From Oleiagrimonas citrea (GTDB taxonomy: Bacteria > Pseudomonadota > Gammaproteobacteria > Xanthomonadales > Rhodanobacteraceae): 64,000 nt of DNA. The number at the start of each line of letters is the position of its first letter. Positions within the stretch are counted from its first letter, which is position 1. Below are positions 25,201 through 32,533 of this stretch, one piece after another. Made by a program: the position numbers and the translations under genes. The notes below the pieces were generated by a model. The model saw only the letters and a list, made by a program, of their open reading frames with translations. It was not told the DNA's origin and did no database searches. The stretch covers positions 186,001 through 250,000 of the forward strand of contig NZ_JAAZQD010000003.1 in assembly GCF_012395255.1 (NCBI RefSeq). Direction: 5' to 3'.

Positions 25201-26934
25201 CAGAACCAGAACGGCACCGTGGCGGCCGTCGCCTACGGCTATACCAGCGGCGATCGTCTGCAGAGCGTGACCTACCCGGACGGCACCGAGGCCGACTACG
25301 TCTACGACAGCGACGGGCGGGTGCAGTCGCTGAGCCTGATTCCGCCCGATCACACCCAGGCCACGGCCATCGCCGCAGTCAGCAACGTCAGCTACCTGCC
25401 GTTCGGCCCGATCGAAAGCTACACCCTGGGCAACGGCCAGACGATCACGCGCAGCTACGACGCCGACTATCGTCTGACCGACCTCACCAGTCCGCTGCTG
25501 AACCTGCACTACGCACGCGACGCCCTGGGCAACATCACCGCGATGGGCGATGCGCCGGGCGCGAATCCGGCTAGCGAAAGCTACAGCTACGATCCGCTGC
25601 AGCGCCTGACCGCCGTCACCGAGAGCGACAGCAGCACACTGGAGAGCTACACCTACAACAAGACTGGCGATCGCCTGAGCAAGACCGGCAACGGCCAAGC
25701 GACAGGCACCTATACCTACGCCGCCAACACGCATCACCTGATCCAGGCCGGCACGGATCCGTACAGCGTGGATGCGGACGGCGAAACCACGTCCATTCAG
25801 CGCGCCGGAACGACCTACAGCTTCACCTACAACGCCCGCCAGCGCATGGCGACGGCGCAGGACGGCGCAGGCACGCCGGTGGCCTACACCTACAACGCCC
25901 TGGGCGAGCGCATCCGCAAGACGGCGAACACGACCGTCACCGACCGCTTCCAGTACGACGAGGCCAGCCATCTGCTGAGCCGCAGCCGGACCGACGGCTC
26001 GCGGGACTACATCTGGCTGGGCAGTCTGCCCGTGGCTTTGGTGGATGAGCCGGCCGCTGGTGGCGCGAGTACGGAAAGCTACGTCGTCGCCGACGACCTG
26101 GGCAGCCCGCGTATGGTGGCGGATGCGAGCGGCAACCAGATCTGGAGCTGGGCCAAGCAGGGCAATCCGTTCGGGGAGCAGCAGCCGACCAGTGGGTCGG
26201 GGTTTGTGTTCAATCTGCGCTTTCCAGGGCAGTATTACGATCAGGAGGCGGGGCTTGCGTATAACCTGAGTCGAGACTATCTGGCGAGCGCTGGTAGGTA
26301 CACTGAGAGTGATCCATTGGGGTTGCGCGCAGGATTAGATGCATATGCTTATGTCGAATCTCAGCCTATTGGTAGGTCAGACTTAGAAGGGCTTGCGAGC
26401 GAGGAAGGAGGAGGGGAGGCAGATGATCCTAAAGCAAGATGGAATGATCCCATTTTGCGACCATTGCAGCCGTACATACCGTTGGAAGGATATTTCTTTT
26501 GGCATTCTGGGGATCCCAGCTACCCTCCGAATACGCCTAGCGAATGTCCGAACCCGGATATTCCAAGCAATTCGCCAGATGACGGAGGGCCTTTTGGTAT
26601 AATTGAAGATCCTCAGAATATTGCAAATATAAAAAAACTTCTGAAACAGCTGCTCTCACAAGAAGCTGGCTCGACGTTCAGTAGTGATGGTGGCCTAACG
26701 CCAGAATCAATCAATGGTTCCCGATTGATTATTCCTCCAGAAGATATCGGAAACCCATTGATACCTGAAGGTTATGGCAAATATTCGACAGGGACTTCGA
26801 GGAGTCCATCAGGAGATTTTCAGGTGCACTTCTATATGAATTCTGAAACAGGTGATATTTACTATGAGCGTGATTATAAGGCGGTTTACAGTCGTCAATT
26901 TGGTCCGCCTAAGTATAGAATACCGTTTAACTGA
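22282..26934 (+). CDS. Sec-exported RHS/YD-repeat protein with variable C-terminal (toxin-like) domain
   Basis: 1550-residue polymorphic-toxin-type protein. ATG 22282 is chosen (AAGGAA upstream; TTG 22255 is alternative). Residues 1-38 form a signal peptide ending VHA; ~39-130 is a cysteine-rich segment (YGACVAF, YECRA, PNCCGY, NCACADP); ~135-200 matches DUF6531 (CADPVDVAYGNRFEEY, FKRYYNSL). YD repeats fill ~220-1290 and would form the shell that encloses the toxin. The conserved core end is DPLGLRAGLDAYAYVESQP (~1345-1363). The last 179 residues (~1372-1550) are unrelated, AT-rich in DNA, and end in SPSGDFQVHFYMNSETGDIY; toxin family not recognised. No PAAR domain or type VI genes nearby. 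The next gene lies in the immunity position. Confidence 0.93.
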   Translation: MSCKNLLLRFFCAFCARGAQALLIALFISVSLCGRVHADDYGYPTIGEQFYTQSGAYGACVAFSEYWTNFWLSSGYPNAFYECRARSPSRYAAWGIGGNNSTWGWALPNCCGYNQIFTWTSQLQNGRVPQNDIGKPNCACADPVDVAYGNRFEEYRDAYVAGIGYFKRYYNSLALQTLGWHLGANWTYSFSRSLDVTGASPPTYISTGSYAQTSQALLFVSAIRDDGRQVAFTSSNNSFGHVWVPTDAHIHDRLAETFDGNGKRSGWTYFDAEKHATETYSSGGRLLSVKKKNGQVVALAYTAVSGLVGGASDDVVATITSSSGRVIQLHYDSSGYLSSVTLPDGNSVTYDQDSNHNLVNVSYPDGHSVGYIYDELANTSNADYPNLMTGVLDEGGVRYATYQYSNVNMSPMLTENAGGANSYQSSFSLSSNTNTFTTPLGLQKSFTWAVINGKTYPTTISDACSGCATRTTSLAYDIDGDVVQRTGPDGTVTKWAYDGSGKGLVVQQVEASGAPSERTTNTAWDETLRLPLRRTVTNASGTAISDTAWVYNPRGQTLAKCEIDDSQASSYTCAATGTPPVGVRRWTYTYCDAVDTTQCPLVGLVLTATGPRTDLTQTTTYSYYMDSATTGCDTPGGACHQPGDLHTVTDALGHVTTIDSYDADGRITRTTDSNGVHTDMTYMPRGWLASRSVGGATTSFTYTPYGAVASVTDPDGVTTSYTYDDAHRLTDITDAQGNSIHYTLDAAGNKTKEQVFDSSGTVLRTTSRTFNTLGELTAVVDGLNNTVFNAGFTDSYDANGNLVHSANALGTEKEMGYDALNRLVSVIRDYNGTNTDTANTQSTMAYDAMDRVTGVTDPDNLSTIYTYDGLGNRTSLQSPDTGTSTDTFDAAGNRLTHTDAKGQVDTSTYDALNRLATQQYADSTLDVTYHYDEADSVTGCSGSYPVGRLTRIVQGDTTTTYCYDAHGNVTKKTQNQNGTVAAVAYGYTSGDRLQSVTYPDGTEADYVYDSDGRVQSLSLIPPDHTQATAIAAVSNVSYLPFGPIESYTLGNGQTITRSYDADYRLTDLTSPLLNLHYARDALGNITAMGDAPGANPASESYSYDPLQRLTAVTESDSSTLESYTYNKTGDRLSKTGNGQATGTYTYAANTHHLIQAGTDPYSVDADGETTSIQRAGTTYSFTYNARQRMATAQDGAGTPVAYTYNALGERIRKTANTTVTDRFQYDEASHLLSRSRTDGSRDYIWLGSLPVALVDEPAAGGASTESYVVADDLGSPRMVADASGNQIWSWAKQGNPFGEQQPTSGSGFVFNLRFPGQYYDQEAGLAYNLSRDYLASAGRYTESDPLGLRAGLDAYAYVESQPIGRSDLEGLASEEGGGEADDPKARWNDPILRPLQPYIPLEGYFFWHSGDPSYPPNTPSECPNPDIPSNSPDDGGPFGIIEDPQNIANIKKLLKQLLSQEAGSTFSSDGGLTPESINGSRLIIPPEDIGNPLIPEGYGKYSTGTSRSPSGDFQVHFYMNSETGDIYYERDYKAVYSRQFGPPKYRIPFN

Positions 26935-26953
26935 TCATCGGGTGACTTGAAAA

Positions 26954-27328
26954 ATGAAAGTAAAATGCATTAGATTTTTCGATTCTAGGCGCAGGTTAAC
27001 CAATTCCTCTGAGTGGCTTGTAGTTGGTGAAATATACCATGTGATGTGCGTGAGGAAGATTGGTGGTGTGGGAGAGGATTATTTAATTTCTACTAATGAG
27101 GAAAGCCCTTCTCCGGCTTCTGTTGGATACTTTCCTTCAGAAAGTTTTGAAGTGGTAAGCGATACCATCCCCTCAAGCTGGGTGGAGGTGTCTTCAGGGG
27201 TGGGGGTTAAGAGTATTCCTGAAGCCTGGGTGAAGCCAAGGTTCTTTGAAGACTTTTATGGTGGTGATGAAGGTGCCTTGTATGTTTTTTTAAAAGAGAT
27301 GGAGAAAATTTTACAAGATGACCCATGA
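26954..27328 (+). CDS. Putative immunity protein for the RHS C-terminal domain
   Basis: 124-residue acidic cytoplasmic protein starting 19 nt after the RHS stop, equally AT-rich. No signal peptide or membrane segment. Sequence features: LTNSSEWLVVGEIYHVMCV near the start, VGYFPSESFEVVSDTIPSSW in the middle and KPRFFEDFYGGDEGALYVFL near the end. The W-V/F-F-E-D-F-Y pattern is one I associate with uncharacterised immunity-type proteins in polymorphic-toxin loci, but the family is not named here. Position, size and base composition are the main support for immunity; the match with the toxin domain is inference. Confidence 0.65.
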   Translation: MKVKCIRFFDSRRRLTNSSEWLVVGEIYHVMCVRKIGGVGEDYLISTNEESPSPASVGYFPSESFEVVSDTIPSSWVEVSSGVGVKSIPEAWVKPRFFEDFYGGDEGALYVFLKEMEKILQDDP

Positions 27329-27682
27329 GCAAAAACAGGGGTCACCATTTCGCCGCCCCCGTCAATAGAACCATAAGCGCCCGTCTCCCGTTGCCGGGGA
27401 GATCGGTGCCACGTAGGACTCGGTCCGACTTCCGCTGCGTTTCTTCTCGGCGCGAGGATCGCGCCAGTCACCGTTCTGGTTGTCAGCCAAACACTCGTCG
27501 GTCAACGCGGGATCCGTCCGAGACAGAGGTCAGAGTGCACTTTTTGTGCTGAGGGAAGCACACTAACGTCGGATGGATGGCTGTTTGGCACAGGCTGCCC
27601 GGGAATCTGGAAGATGAGCATCTAGCGGCATACGAATCTGCTGCGAGTGGCCGCGGGCCGCGTTGCCGTATCAGCGGCAGAT
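27329..27682. other. Intergenic region with no gene recognised
   Basis: 354 bases between the immunity-like gene and the convergent HEAT-repeat gene. GC content returns to chromosomal level here. Short open frames have no recognisable product. No insertion-sequence ends or attachment site were seen; a degraded mobile-element remnant cannot be excluded. Confidence 0.4.
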
Positions 27683-28540
27683 TTACGATTCTCTACCGGT
27701 ACACGCATCGATAGCGGCCCTGAAGTCCGATCCGAAGCGTTGTGTCGTCTCGTCGTCGCTTCTGTGCTGGAGCGACTCGATCAACGGTCGAAGTTCGGGG
27801 TCGCCGAAAAATGCGGCTGATTGGAGTGCCCAGCTCCCGTGGAACTCGCCTTCAAGTTCCTTGCGGAGCGCCGGCATCGCTTTTCGTTCGCCTCGGCTGG
27901 CAAGTCCGATGAGCGCTTCGCCCCGTGTCTCGGCGTCGGGATCTTCGAGTCGAAGCAAGAGCGCATGGCGAATCTCCGGCGTGTCGAGTTCGGTCATTTG
28001 CCCCAGGCCAAAAGTCGCCCAATCCCGGACGTCGACGTCCTTGTCTTGAGAAAGTTCGATTAGGCCCGCTATGGCGGCGGCCTCATCGTGGCCGGAGAGT
28101 CCGTGAACGATTCCGTATCGAACCCTCTCATCGACATGGCCCTTCAACTTCAGCAGGTGCGGGATCGCGCGTGAGTCGTTCCTGTGCCCCAGGCCGATAG
28201 CAGCGGAGCGGACGACCTCCGGGTTCGTATCTCCAAGCAGCAGGAGCAGTATGTCGACCGATGGAACGAGCAGGGTCCGCTCGCCCCAACCCATCTGACC
28301 AAGAACATCCGCCGCCAAGATCCGTTCTTCCTCGCAGGGACTCTGCGAGAGTCGTTCAGCGAGTTCGAGTTCCTCGTGGCTTCCACGACACTGGAGTGTG
28401 GCGATCGCGTCCCAGCAATCGTCCGAGTCGGGGGCGTGCAGTGCTGTCGTCAGCAACTCCGCGGTCGTCCTGGTGTCGCTCGCCAGCCGCTCGGCGCGCA
28501 TCGTGTCCAATTTGGTTCCCTCCGCTTTCTGAGCGCTCAT
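27683..28540 (-). CDS. HEAT-repeat protein (PBS-lyase-type repeats)
   Basis: 285-residue soluble protein built from about six helical repeats of ~31 residues, seen from ~60 to 275: EEERILAADVLGQMG, NPEVVRSAAIGLGHR, DERVRYGIVHGLSGH, DVDVRDWATFGLGQM, DAETRGEALIGLASR. These A-x-x-L-G repeats are the phycobilisome-lyase subtype of HEAT, usually a protein-binding scaffold. No enzyme motif. Next to the RHS/immunity pair but on the opposite strand and GC-rich, so it is probably chromosomal; similar small HEAT proteins also occur in toxin-immunity arrays, so an immunity-related role is possible but unsupported. Confidence 0.85.
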   Translation of the reverse strand: MSAQKAEGTKLDTMRAERLASDTRTTAELLTTALHAPDSDDCWDAIATLQCRGSHEELELAERLSQSPCEEERILAADVLGQMGWGERTLLVPSVDILLLLLGDTNPEVVRSAAIGLGHRNDSRAIPHLLKLKGHVDERVRYGIVHGLSGHDEAAAIAGLIELSQDKDVDVRDWATFGLGQMTELDTPEIRHALLLRLEDPDAETRGEALIGLASRGERKAMPALRKELEGEFHGSWALQSAAFFGDPELRPLIESLQHRSDDETTQRFGSDFRAAIDACTGRES

Positions 28541-28768
28541 TATCGCGTACGTGATTGGACTCTGTTCCGAGGTTTATCTAGGTCGAAGCATCCACAACTA
28601 TCTGATATAGAAGAATTCTATGCATGAGATCAGGCGCGATCTGTGTGTCATTTGCGCATACATATGTGCCATACCCAATGCTGGAGGCGCGAGCCCATGA
28701 CTTCCGGCCGATAGACTATTCATAACTTCAACTTATACTTAGATTGTGTTTATAGAGAAATCCGCACC

Positions 28769-29131
28769 ATGACCGACGCCAGCGCGCACGTGCAGAAGAA
28801 GTTCGAGAAGGAGCTGGCTTCCGGCACCGTCTCGCTGGTGCTGCTGTCCGTGCTGGCGCAGGCGGGGGAGCCGATGTACGGCTATCAGATCGCCAAGCGC
28901 CTGGAGGACAGCGGTGGTGTGCTGGGCGGCAAGCAGAGCACGCTGTATCCAGTGTTGCGGAATCTGGATGCCGCGGGGCTGCTGCAGAGCCGCATCGAGC
29001 CCTCGGTCAGCGGACCGCCGCGTCGTTACTACCGCATCACGGAGACCGGGCGAGCGGTGCTCGCCGCGTGGACCGCCACCTGGCGCGACACTCGCGATTC
29101 GGTCGATGCCGTTCTTGGAGGAACTTCCTGA
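28769..29131 (+). CDS. PadR-family transcriptional regulator
   Basis: 120-residue winged-helix repressor: GTVSLVLLSVLAQAGEPMYGYQIAKRL and GGKQSTLYPVLRNLDAAGLL are the PadR recognition elements, and GPPRRYYRITETGRAVL the wing. Its stop overlaps the start of the next gene by one base (TGATG), so the two are co-translated. The AT-rich 60 bases upstream hold the promoter. PadR/HAAS-membrane-protein pairs are a common module in which the regulator controls its own operon; the inducer is unknown. Confidence 0.92.
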   Translation: MTDASAHVQKKFEKELASGTVSLVLLSVLAQAGEPMYGYQIAKRLEDSGGVLGGKQSTLYPVLRNLDAAGLLQSRIEPSVSGPPRRYYRITETGRAVLAAWTATWRDTRDSVDAVLGGTS

Positions 29132-30054
29132 TGAATGCCCCTGTGCCACGCACCATTGCCGAATATCTGAAGCAGTTGCGCGCCGCACTGCGCGGCGCCG
29201 ATCCCGCGATGATCCAGGATGCGCTGTACGACGCCGAGGAGCATCTGCGCGCCGAACTGGCCGAACGCGGCGACGGCGACGAAGTGGCGATGCTGGCCGA
29301 AGTGGTCGGCAGCTACGGCGCACCCGAAGAGGTGGCGGAGATCTACCGTGACCAGGAGGTCACCGTGCAGCGTGCCCTGCGCACGCCGCGAACGCCGCCG
29401 CGTCGCAGCCTGATCGGCCGCTTCTTCGGTGTCGCCGCCGATCCGCATACCTACGGCGCGCTGTTCTACATGGTGCTGGCGATGGCGACCGGCATCTTCT
29501 ACTTCACATGGGTCATGGCGGGCGCCGGCATGTCCATCGGCTTCTCCATCCTGATCATCGGCATTCCGTTCCTGGTGCTGTTCATCGGCACCGTGCGTGC
29601 ACTGTCGCTGGTGGAGGGGCGCATCGTCGAGACCATGCTCGGTGTGCGCATGCCGCGGCGTCCGGCCTATGCGGATCGCAGCCTGCCATGGCTCAAGCGC
29701 ATCGGCGCGATGTTCACCGATCCGCGGACCTGGTCCACGTTGCTGTACATGCTGCTGATGCTGCCGCTGGGTGTGGCCTACTTCGTCATCATGGTGACCG
29801 GCATCTGCCTGTCGGTGTCGCTGGCGGTGGCGCCGTGGATCGCCTTGTTCGTGCAGCATGCGGAGATCGGCGGCATCTATGTCGACGGTCATGCGTGGCC
29901 GCCGCACGCATGGCACGTGTGGATGGTCCCGGTGATCAGCGTGATCGGCATCCTGCTGCTGTTTACGGTGATGCACCTGGCGCGCGGCATCGGCCATCTG
30001 CATGGTCACCTGGCCAAGCATCTGCTGGTGCGCTGCCGCGAATCGGACGTCTGA
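29131..30054 (+). CDS. HAAS-domain membrane protein with duplicated sensor-type transmembrane region
   Basis: 307-residue inner-membrane protein. Residues ~1-70 are a soluble helical HAAS/DUF1700-like domain (TIAEYLKQLRAALRGADPA, YDAEEHLRAELAERGDGDEV, VVGSYGAPEEVAEIYRD). The rest has about six helices in two related halves: DPHTYGALFYMVLAMATGIFYF and DPRTWSTLLYMLLMLPLGVAYF, resembling the putative sensor domain PF13796. Translationally coupled to the PadR gene. The pair resembles PadR-controlled membrane modules linked to envelope stress in other bacteria; the function here is inferred only. Confidence 0.82.
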   Translation: MNAPVPRTIAEYLKQLRAALRGADPAMIQDALYDAEEHLRAELAERGDGDEVAMLAEVVGSYGAPEEVAEIYRDQEVTVQRALRTPRTPPRRSLIGRFFGVAADPHTYGALFYMVLAMATGIFYFTWVMAGAGMSIGFSILIIGIPFLVLFIGTVRALSLVEGRIVETMLGVRMPRRPAYADRSLPWLKRIGAMFTDPRTWSTLLYMLLMLPLGVAYFVIMVTGICLSVSLAVAPWIALFVQHAEIGGIYVDGHAWPPHAWHVWMVPVISVIGILLLFTVMHLARGIGHLHGHLAKHLLVRCRESDV

Positions 30055-30112
30055 GCGCGCGGATTGGCGCTTGCCGGTACACTGGCGCGTTTCCGAACCC
30101 ACGGGACGCGCC

Positions 30113-30712
30113 ATGACCGGCAAGCAGTACGACCGCGCCTATTTCGACAAGTGGTACCGCGATCCGCGGCACGCAGGCGTGCCGCCCGCGGTGCTCAAGC
30201 GCAAGGTCGCGCTGGCGCTGGCGCAGGCGGAGTTCTATCTCGGCCGTCCGGTGCGCAACGTGCTCGATGTCGGCTGCGGCGAGGGTCCGTGGCGCGCCGT
30301 GCTGCGTCGCATGCGCCCCGGCATCGATTATCGCGGTCTCGACCCCAGTCCCTACGCGGTGCAGCGCTACGGGCGCAGCCGCCGCATCGGTCTGGCGAGT
30401 TTCGGTCAGTTGGCCGAGCTGCGCTTCGAGGAACCGTTCGACCTGATCGTCTGTGCCGATGTGCTGCATTACATGCCGGCGGCCGAAGTGCGTCGCGGCC
30501 TGTCCGGTTTCGCCGAGTTGCTGCGCGGCATGGCGTTCATCGAGGTGTACGCCAAGGGCGACGCCATCGAAGGTGACCAGGAGAACTTCGTCGCCCGCAG
30601 CGCGGCCTGGTATCGCCGCGCCTTTGTCGAGGCGGGACTGACGCCATGCGGTTCGCATGGCTATCTGGGGCCGGAGTTGGCCGGCACCGCCACGGCGCTG
30701 GAACGACTGTAG
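30113..30712 (+). CDS. Class I SAM-dependent methyltransferase
   Basis: 199-residue cytoplasmic enzyme. The S-adenosylmethionine motif I is VLDVGCGEG (50-58); an acidic motif II follows in DYRGLDPSPYAV, and PFDLIVCADVLHYM is motif post-II/III. The start at ATG 30113 puts TGKQYDRAYFDKWYRDP at the N-terminus, usual for small Xanthomonadales methyltransferases. The substrate cannot be told from the sequence. Its stop is 4 nt from the stop of the convergent gene. Confidence 0.85.
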   Translation: MTGKQYDRAYFDKWYRDPRHAGVPPAVLKRKVALALAQAEFYLGRPVRNVLDVGCGEGPWRAVLRRMRPGIDYRGLDPSPYAVQRYGRSRRIGLASFGQLAELRFEEPFDLIVCADVLHYMPAAEVRRGLSGFAELLRGMAFIEVYAKGDAIEGDQENFVARSAAWYRRAFVEAGLTPCGSHGYLGPELAGTATALERL

Positions 30713-30716
30713 ACGC

Positions 30717-31163
30717 CTACAGTTTGGACTGTGCCGGGTAGCGGATATTTTCGATGCCGGCGTAGTGATAGCGCCGCGCGTAGATCGGGTGCAACCGTTC
30801 GATCAGCGCATGTGCACGGTCGATGCGGTCCTGGTCCGGCGTGTAGACGAACAGGAAAGCGCCGCCGCGCTGTGCCAGTTTGCGGTCGTCCTGCAGGTAG
30901 CCGGTCTCGGTGCCGACGAGGTCGGCCAGTTGCGCGCGGAGGCGGTCGAACCAATTGGCGTCGTCCATGGATTCGAGTCGGTCCGCGACGAAGGGGCCGG
31001 AGGCCGTGGCGACGTCGTCTTCGGCGAAGCCGTCCTCGAGAAAACGCTGTCGCGCCCGCTCGGCGTGCGTGTCGACCTCGAATGCGGCCATGGTGTAGTG
31101 AAGCGGGTAGAACAGGCCGAACGACGAGTCGCTGTCCTTGAAGAAATCCCAGTGCTGTTTCAT
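30717..31163 (-). CDS. Hypothetical cytoplasmic protein, 148 residues
   Basis: Not recognised. Soluble, alpha/beta pattern with two similar halves: an N-terminal part starting KQHWDFFKDSDSSFGLFYPLHYTMAAFEVD and a C-terminal part with AFLFVYTPDQDRIDRAHALIERLHPIYARRYHY. No signal, membrane helix or catalytic motif. Coding support comes from GC-rich third positions, a good-sized frame and tight spacing to the convergent methyltransferase. 73 nt upstream of the CPBP protease gene on the same strand. Confidence 0.7.
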   Translation of the reverse strand: MKQHWDFFKDSDSSFGLFYPLHYTMAAFEVDTHAERARQRFLEDGFAEDDVATASGPFVADRLESMDDANWFDRLRAQLADLVGTETGYLQDDRKLAQRGGAFLFVYTPDQDRIDRAHALIERLHPIYARRYHYAGIENIRYPAQSKL

Positions 31164-31235
31164 GGCGCGTACCCCACCAGTGGTTTCGCACCGTTCCAGT
31201 CTAGGCGCTCATGCTGAACCCACGCTGGCGTCGTC

Positions 31236-32030
31236 TCAGTGGTGGCCGGCGGCGATCAGCATGACCATGGCCAGCAGATTGTTGCCCGCGTGCACGGCCA
31301 CGGCGCTGTAGACCGATCCGGTCTTCAGCCGGCGCCAGCAGCACACCAGGCCGACCAGACCCAGCGCCAGCAGCCCTTGTGGCTTCCAGCCGAGGTCGGG
31401 CAGGTGGATGGCGGCGAACAGGCTGGCGTCGATGCCCACCGCCAGCGCGACCGGCATGTGCCGCATCAGGGCCGGCAGCAGGATGCCGCGGAACAGGATT
31501 TCCTCCGCCAGCGGCACCACGCTGACCACGATCAGCCCCAGGCCGACCTTCATGGGCAGCGAGGTCTGCTGCATCAGTTGGCTGATGTCCTGGCCGACCG
31601 GGTGACCGCGCGACAGCAGGTAGGTCAGCATGCCACCGACGATGGCCGTGCCGAGTCCCAGCAGCACCTGCATGCTGAATTGCGCCGCCGGGATCGGCCG
31701 CACGGCGAGACCGCCGGCACCGGGTATGCGCCAGGAGTTGCGGTAGCCCTTGCGGAACACGAACACCGAGAGCAGGCACGACAGCGGCAGAATGATCAGC
31801 AGCAGCATCGTGCGCACGTTCGGGTCGTGCAGGGCGATTTTCGGATCGTGCACGCCGGTAGTGGCGATCTGCACGATCATGAAGACCATGCCGACCACGA
31901 AGCCGACGCCGGCCTGGATCAGGAAGTAGAGCGCGATGGCGCCCAGCGCCATGCGCAGGCGGGGCGCTCGCGGTGCGGGTGGGGTCGGCGGTGACTCCAC
32001 CGCGGGCAGTTCGATCGAGTGATCTTCCAT
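31236..32030 (-). CDS. CPBP-family intramembrane metalloprotease
   Basis: 264-residue inner-membrane protein with about seven helices. The CPBP (CAAX protease/bacteriocin-processing) motifs are E176-E-I-L-F-R181 (LAEEILFRGILLPAL) and the histidine of SLFAAIHLPDLG (H209). The N-terminal ~25 residues are cytosolic and proline-rich. Family members trim prenylated or signal-like peptides or act in bacteriocin self-immunity; the role here is unknown. Co-directional with the MAPEG gene 43 nt upstream. Confidence 0.9.
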   Translation of the reverse strand: MEDHSIELPAVESPPTPPAPRAPRLRMALGAIALYFLIQAGVGFVVGMVFMIVQIATTGVHDPKIALHDPNVRTMLLLIILPLSCLLSVFVFRKGYRNSWRIPGAGGLAVRPIPAAQFSMQVLLGLGTAIVGGMLTYLLSRGHPVGQDISQLMQQTSLPMKVGLGLIVVSVVPLAEEILFRGILLPALMRHMPVALAVGIDASLFAAIHLPDLGWKPQGLLALGLVGLVCCWRRLKTGSVYSAVAVHAGNNLLAMVMLIAAGHH

Positions 32031-32073
32031 GTCGGGTGCTCCGTGACGGGGTGTGTCGTGCCCGGAAACGGGG

Positions 32074-32472
32074 TCAGGACAGCACCCACATGGCGCGCAG
32101 CACCGCGATCAATCCCCAGGCCGCCAGCACGACCGTCACCAGCAATCCGATGGTGAAGGGCACGTGGCGTCGCGCGGCGTCACGAAGATAGGCCGCGGCA
32201 TACCAGCTTCGCGCCATCCACCAGATCAGGCCGAGGATGCCGGCGATGCCCGGATTGCCGTAGTGAGCGGCCAGCCACAGCGAAGGCAGGAACATCACGC
32301 TGGCCTCCAGCGTGTTCATCTGCACGCGCCAGGCACGCTCGAAGTCGGGATGGCCGCTGATGGCCGGCGCCTTGACCCCATGCTTGCCGCGCGCCTGACC
32401 GACCTTGAATGCAGTGAACAGCAGCAGGAATACGGTGAGCGCGGTGACCAGTTCGGGAAGCAGCGTGAGCAT
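32074..32472 (-). CDS. MAPEG-family membrane protein
   Basis: 132-residue protein of four helices. ERAWRVQMNTLEASVMFLPSLW is the MAPEG signature (eicosanoid/glutathione-metabolism membrane proteins), with the conserved R-x-x-x-N-x-x-E. Bacterial members often act as glutathione transferase-like proteins, but activity is not predictable. It lies between the CPBP and APC genes on the same strand. Confidence 0.88.
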   Translation of the reverse strand: MLTLLPELVTALTVFLLLFTAFKVGQARGKHGVKAPAISGHPDFERAWRVQMNTLEASVMFLPSLWLAAHYGNPGIAGILGLIWWMARSWYAAAYLRDAARRHVPFTIGLLVTVVLAAWGLIAVLRAMWVLS

Positions 32473-32533
32473 GGCAGTCCTTGTTCGATGACGTGAGCAG
32501 GATGACCCCGCATCCTACACGGTGAATGGGAGC

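Noticed and set aside
24598-25971. 457-codon minus-strand open frame inside the RHS gene
   Set aside because: Val/Gly/Ala/Arg-rich antisense shadow of the GC-rich YD repeats; no domain, and RHS coding is certain.
22700-26300. Repeated units that could look like a tandem array or CRISPR
   Set aside because: They are degenerate YD codon repeats of about 20-25 residues within one reading frame, not identical DNA repeats with spacers.
20177-27682. Prophage or integrative element covering the graspetide and rhs region
   Set aside because: No integrase, phage genes, tRNA target or direct repeats seen; only composition hints at transfer of rhs.
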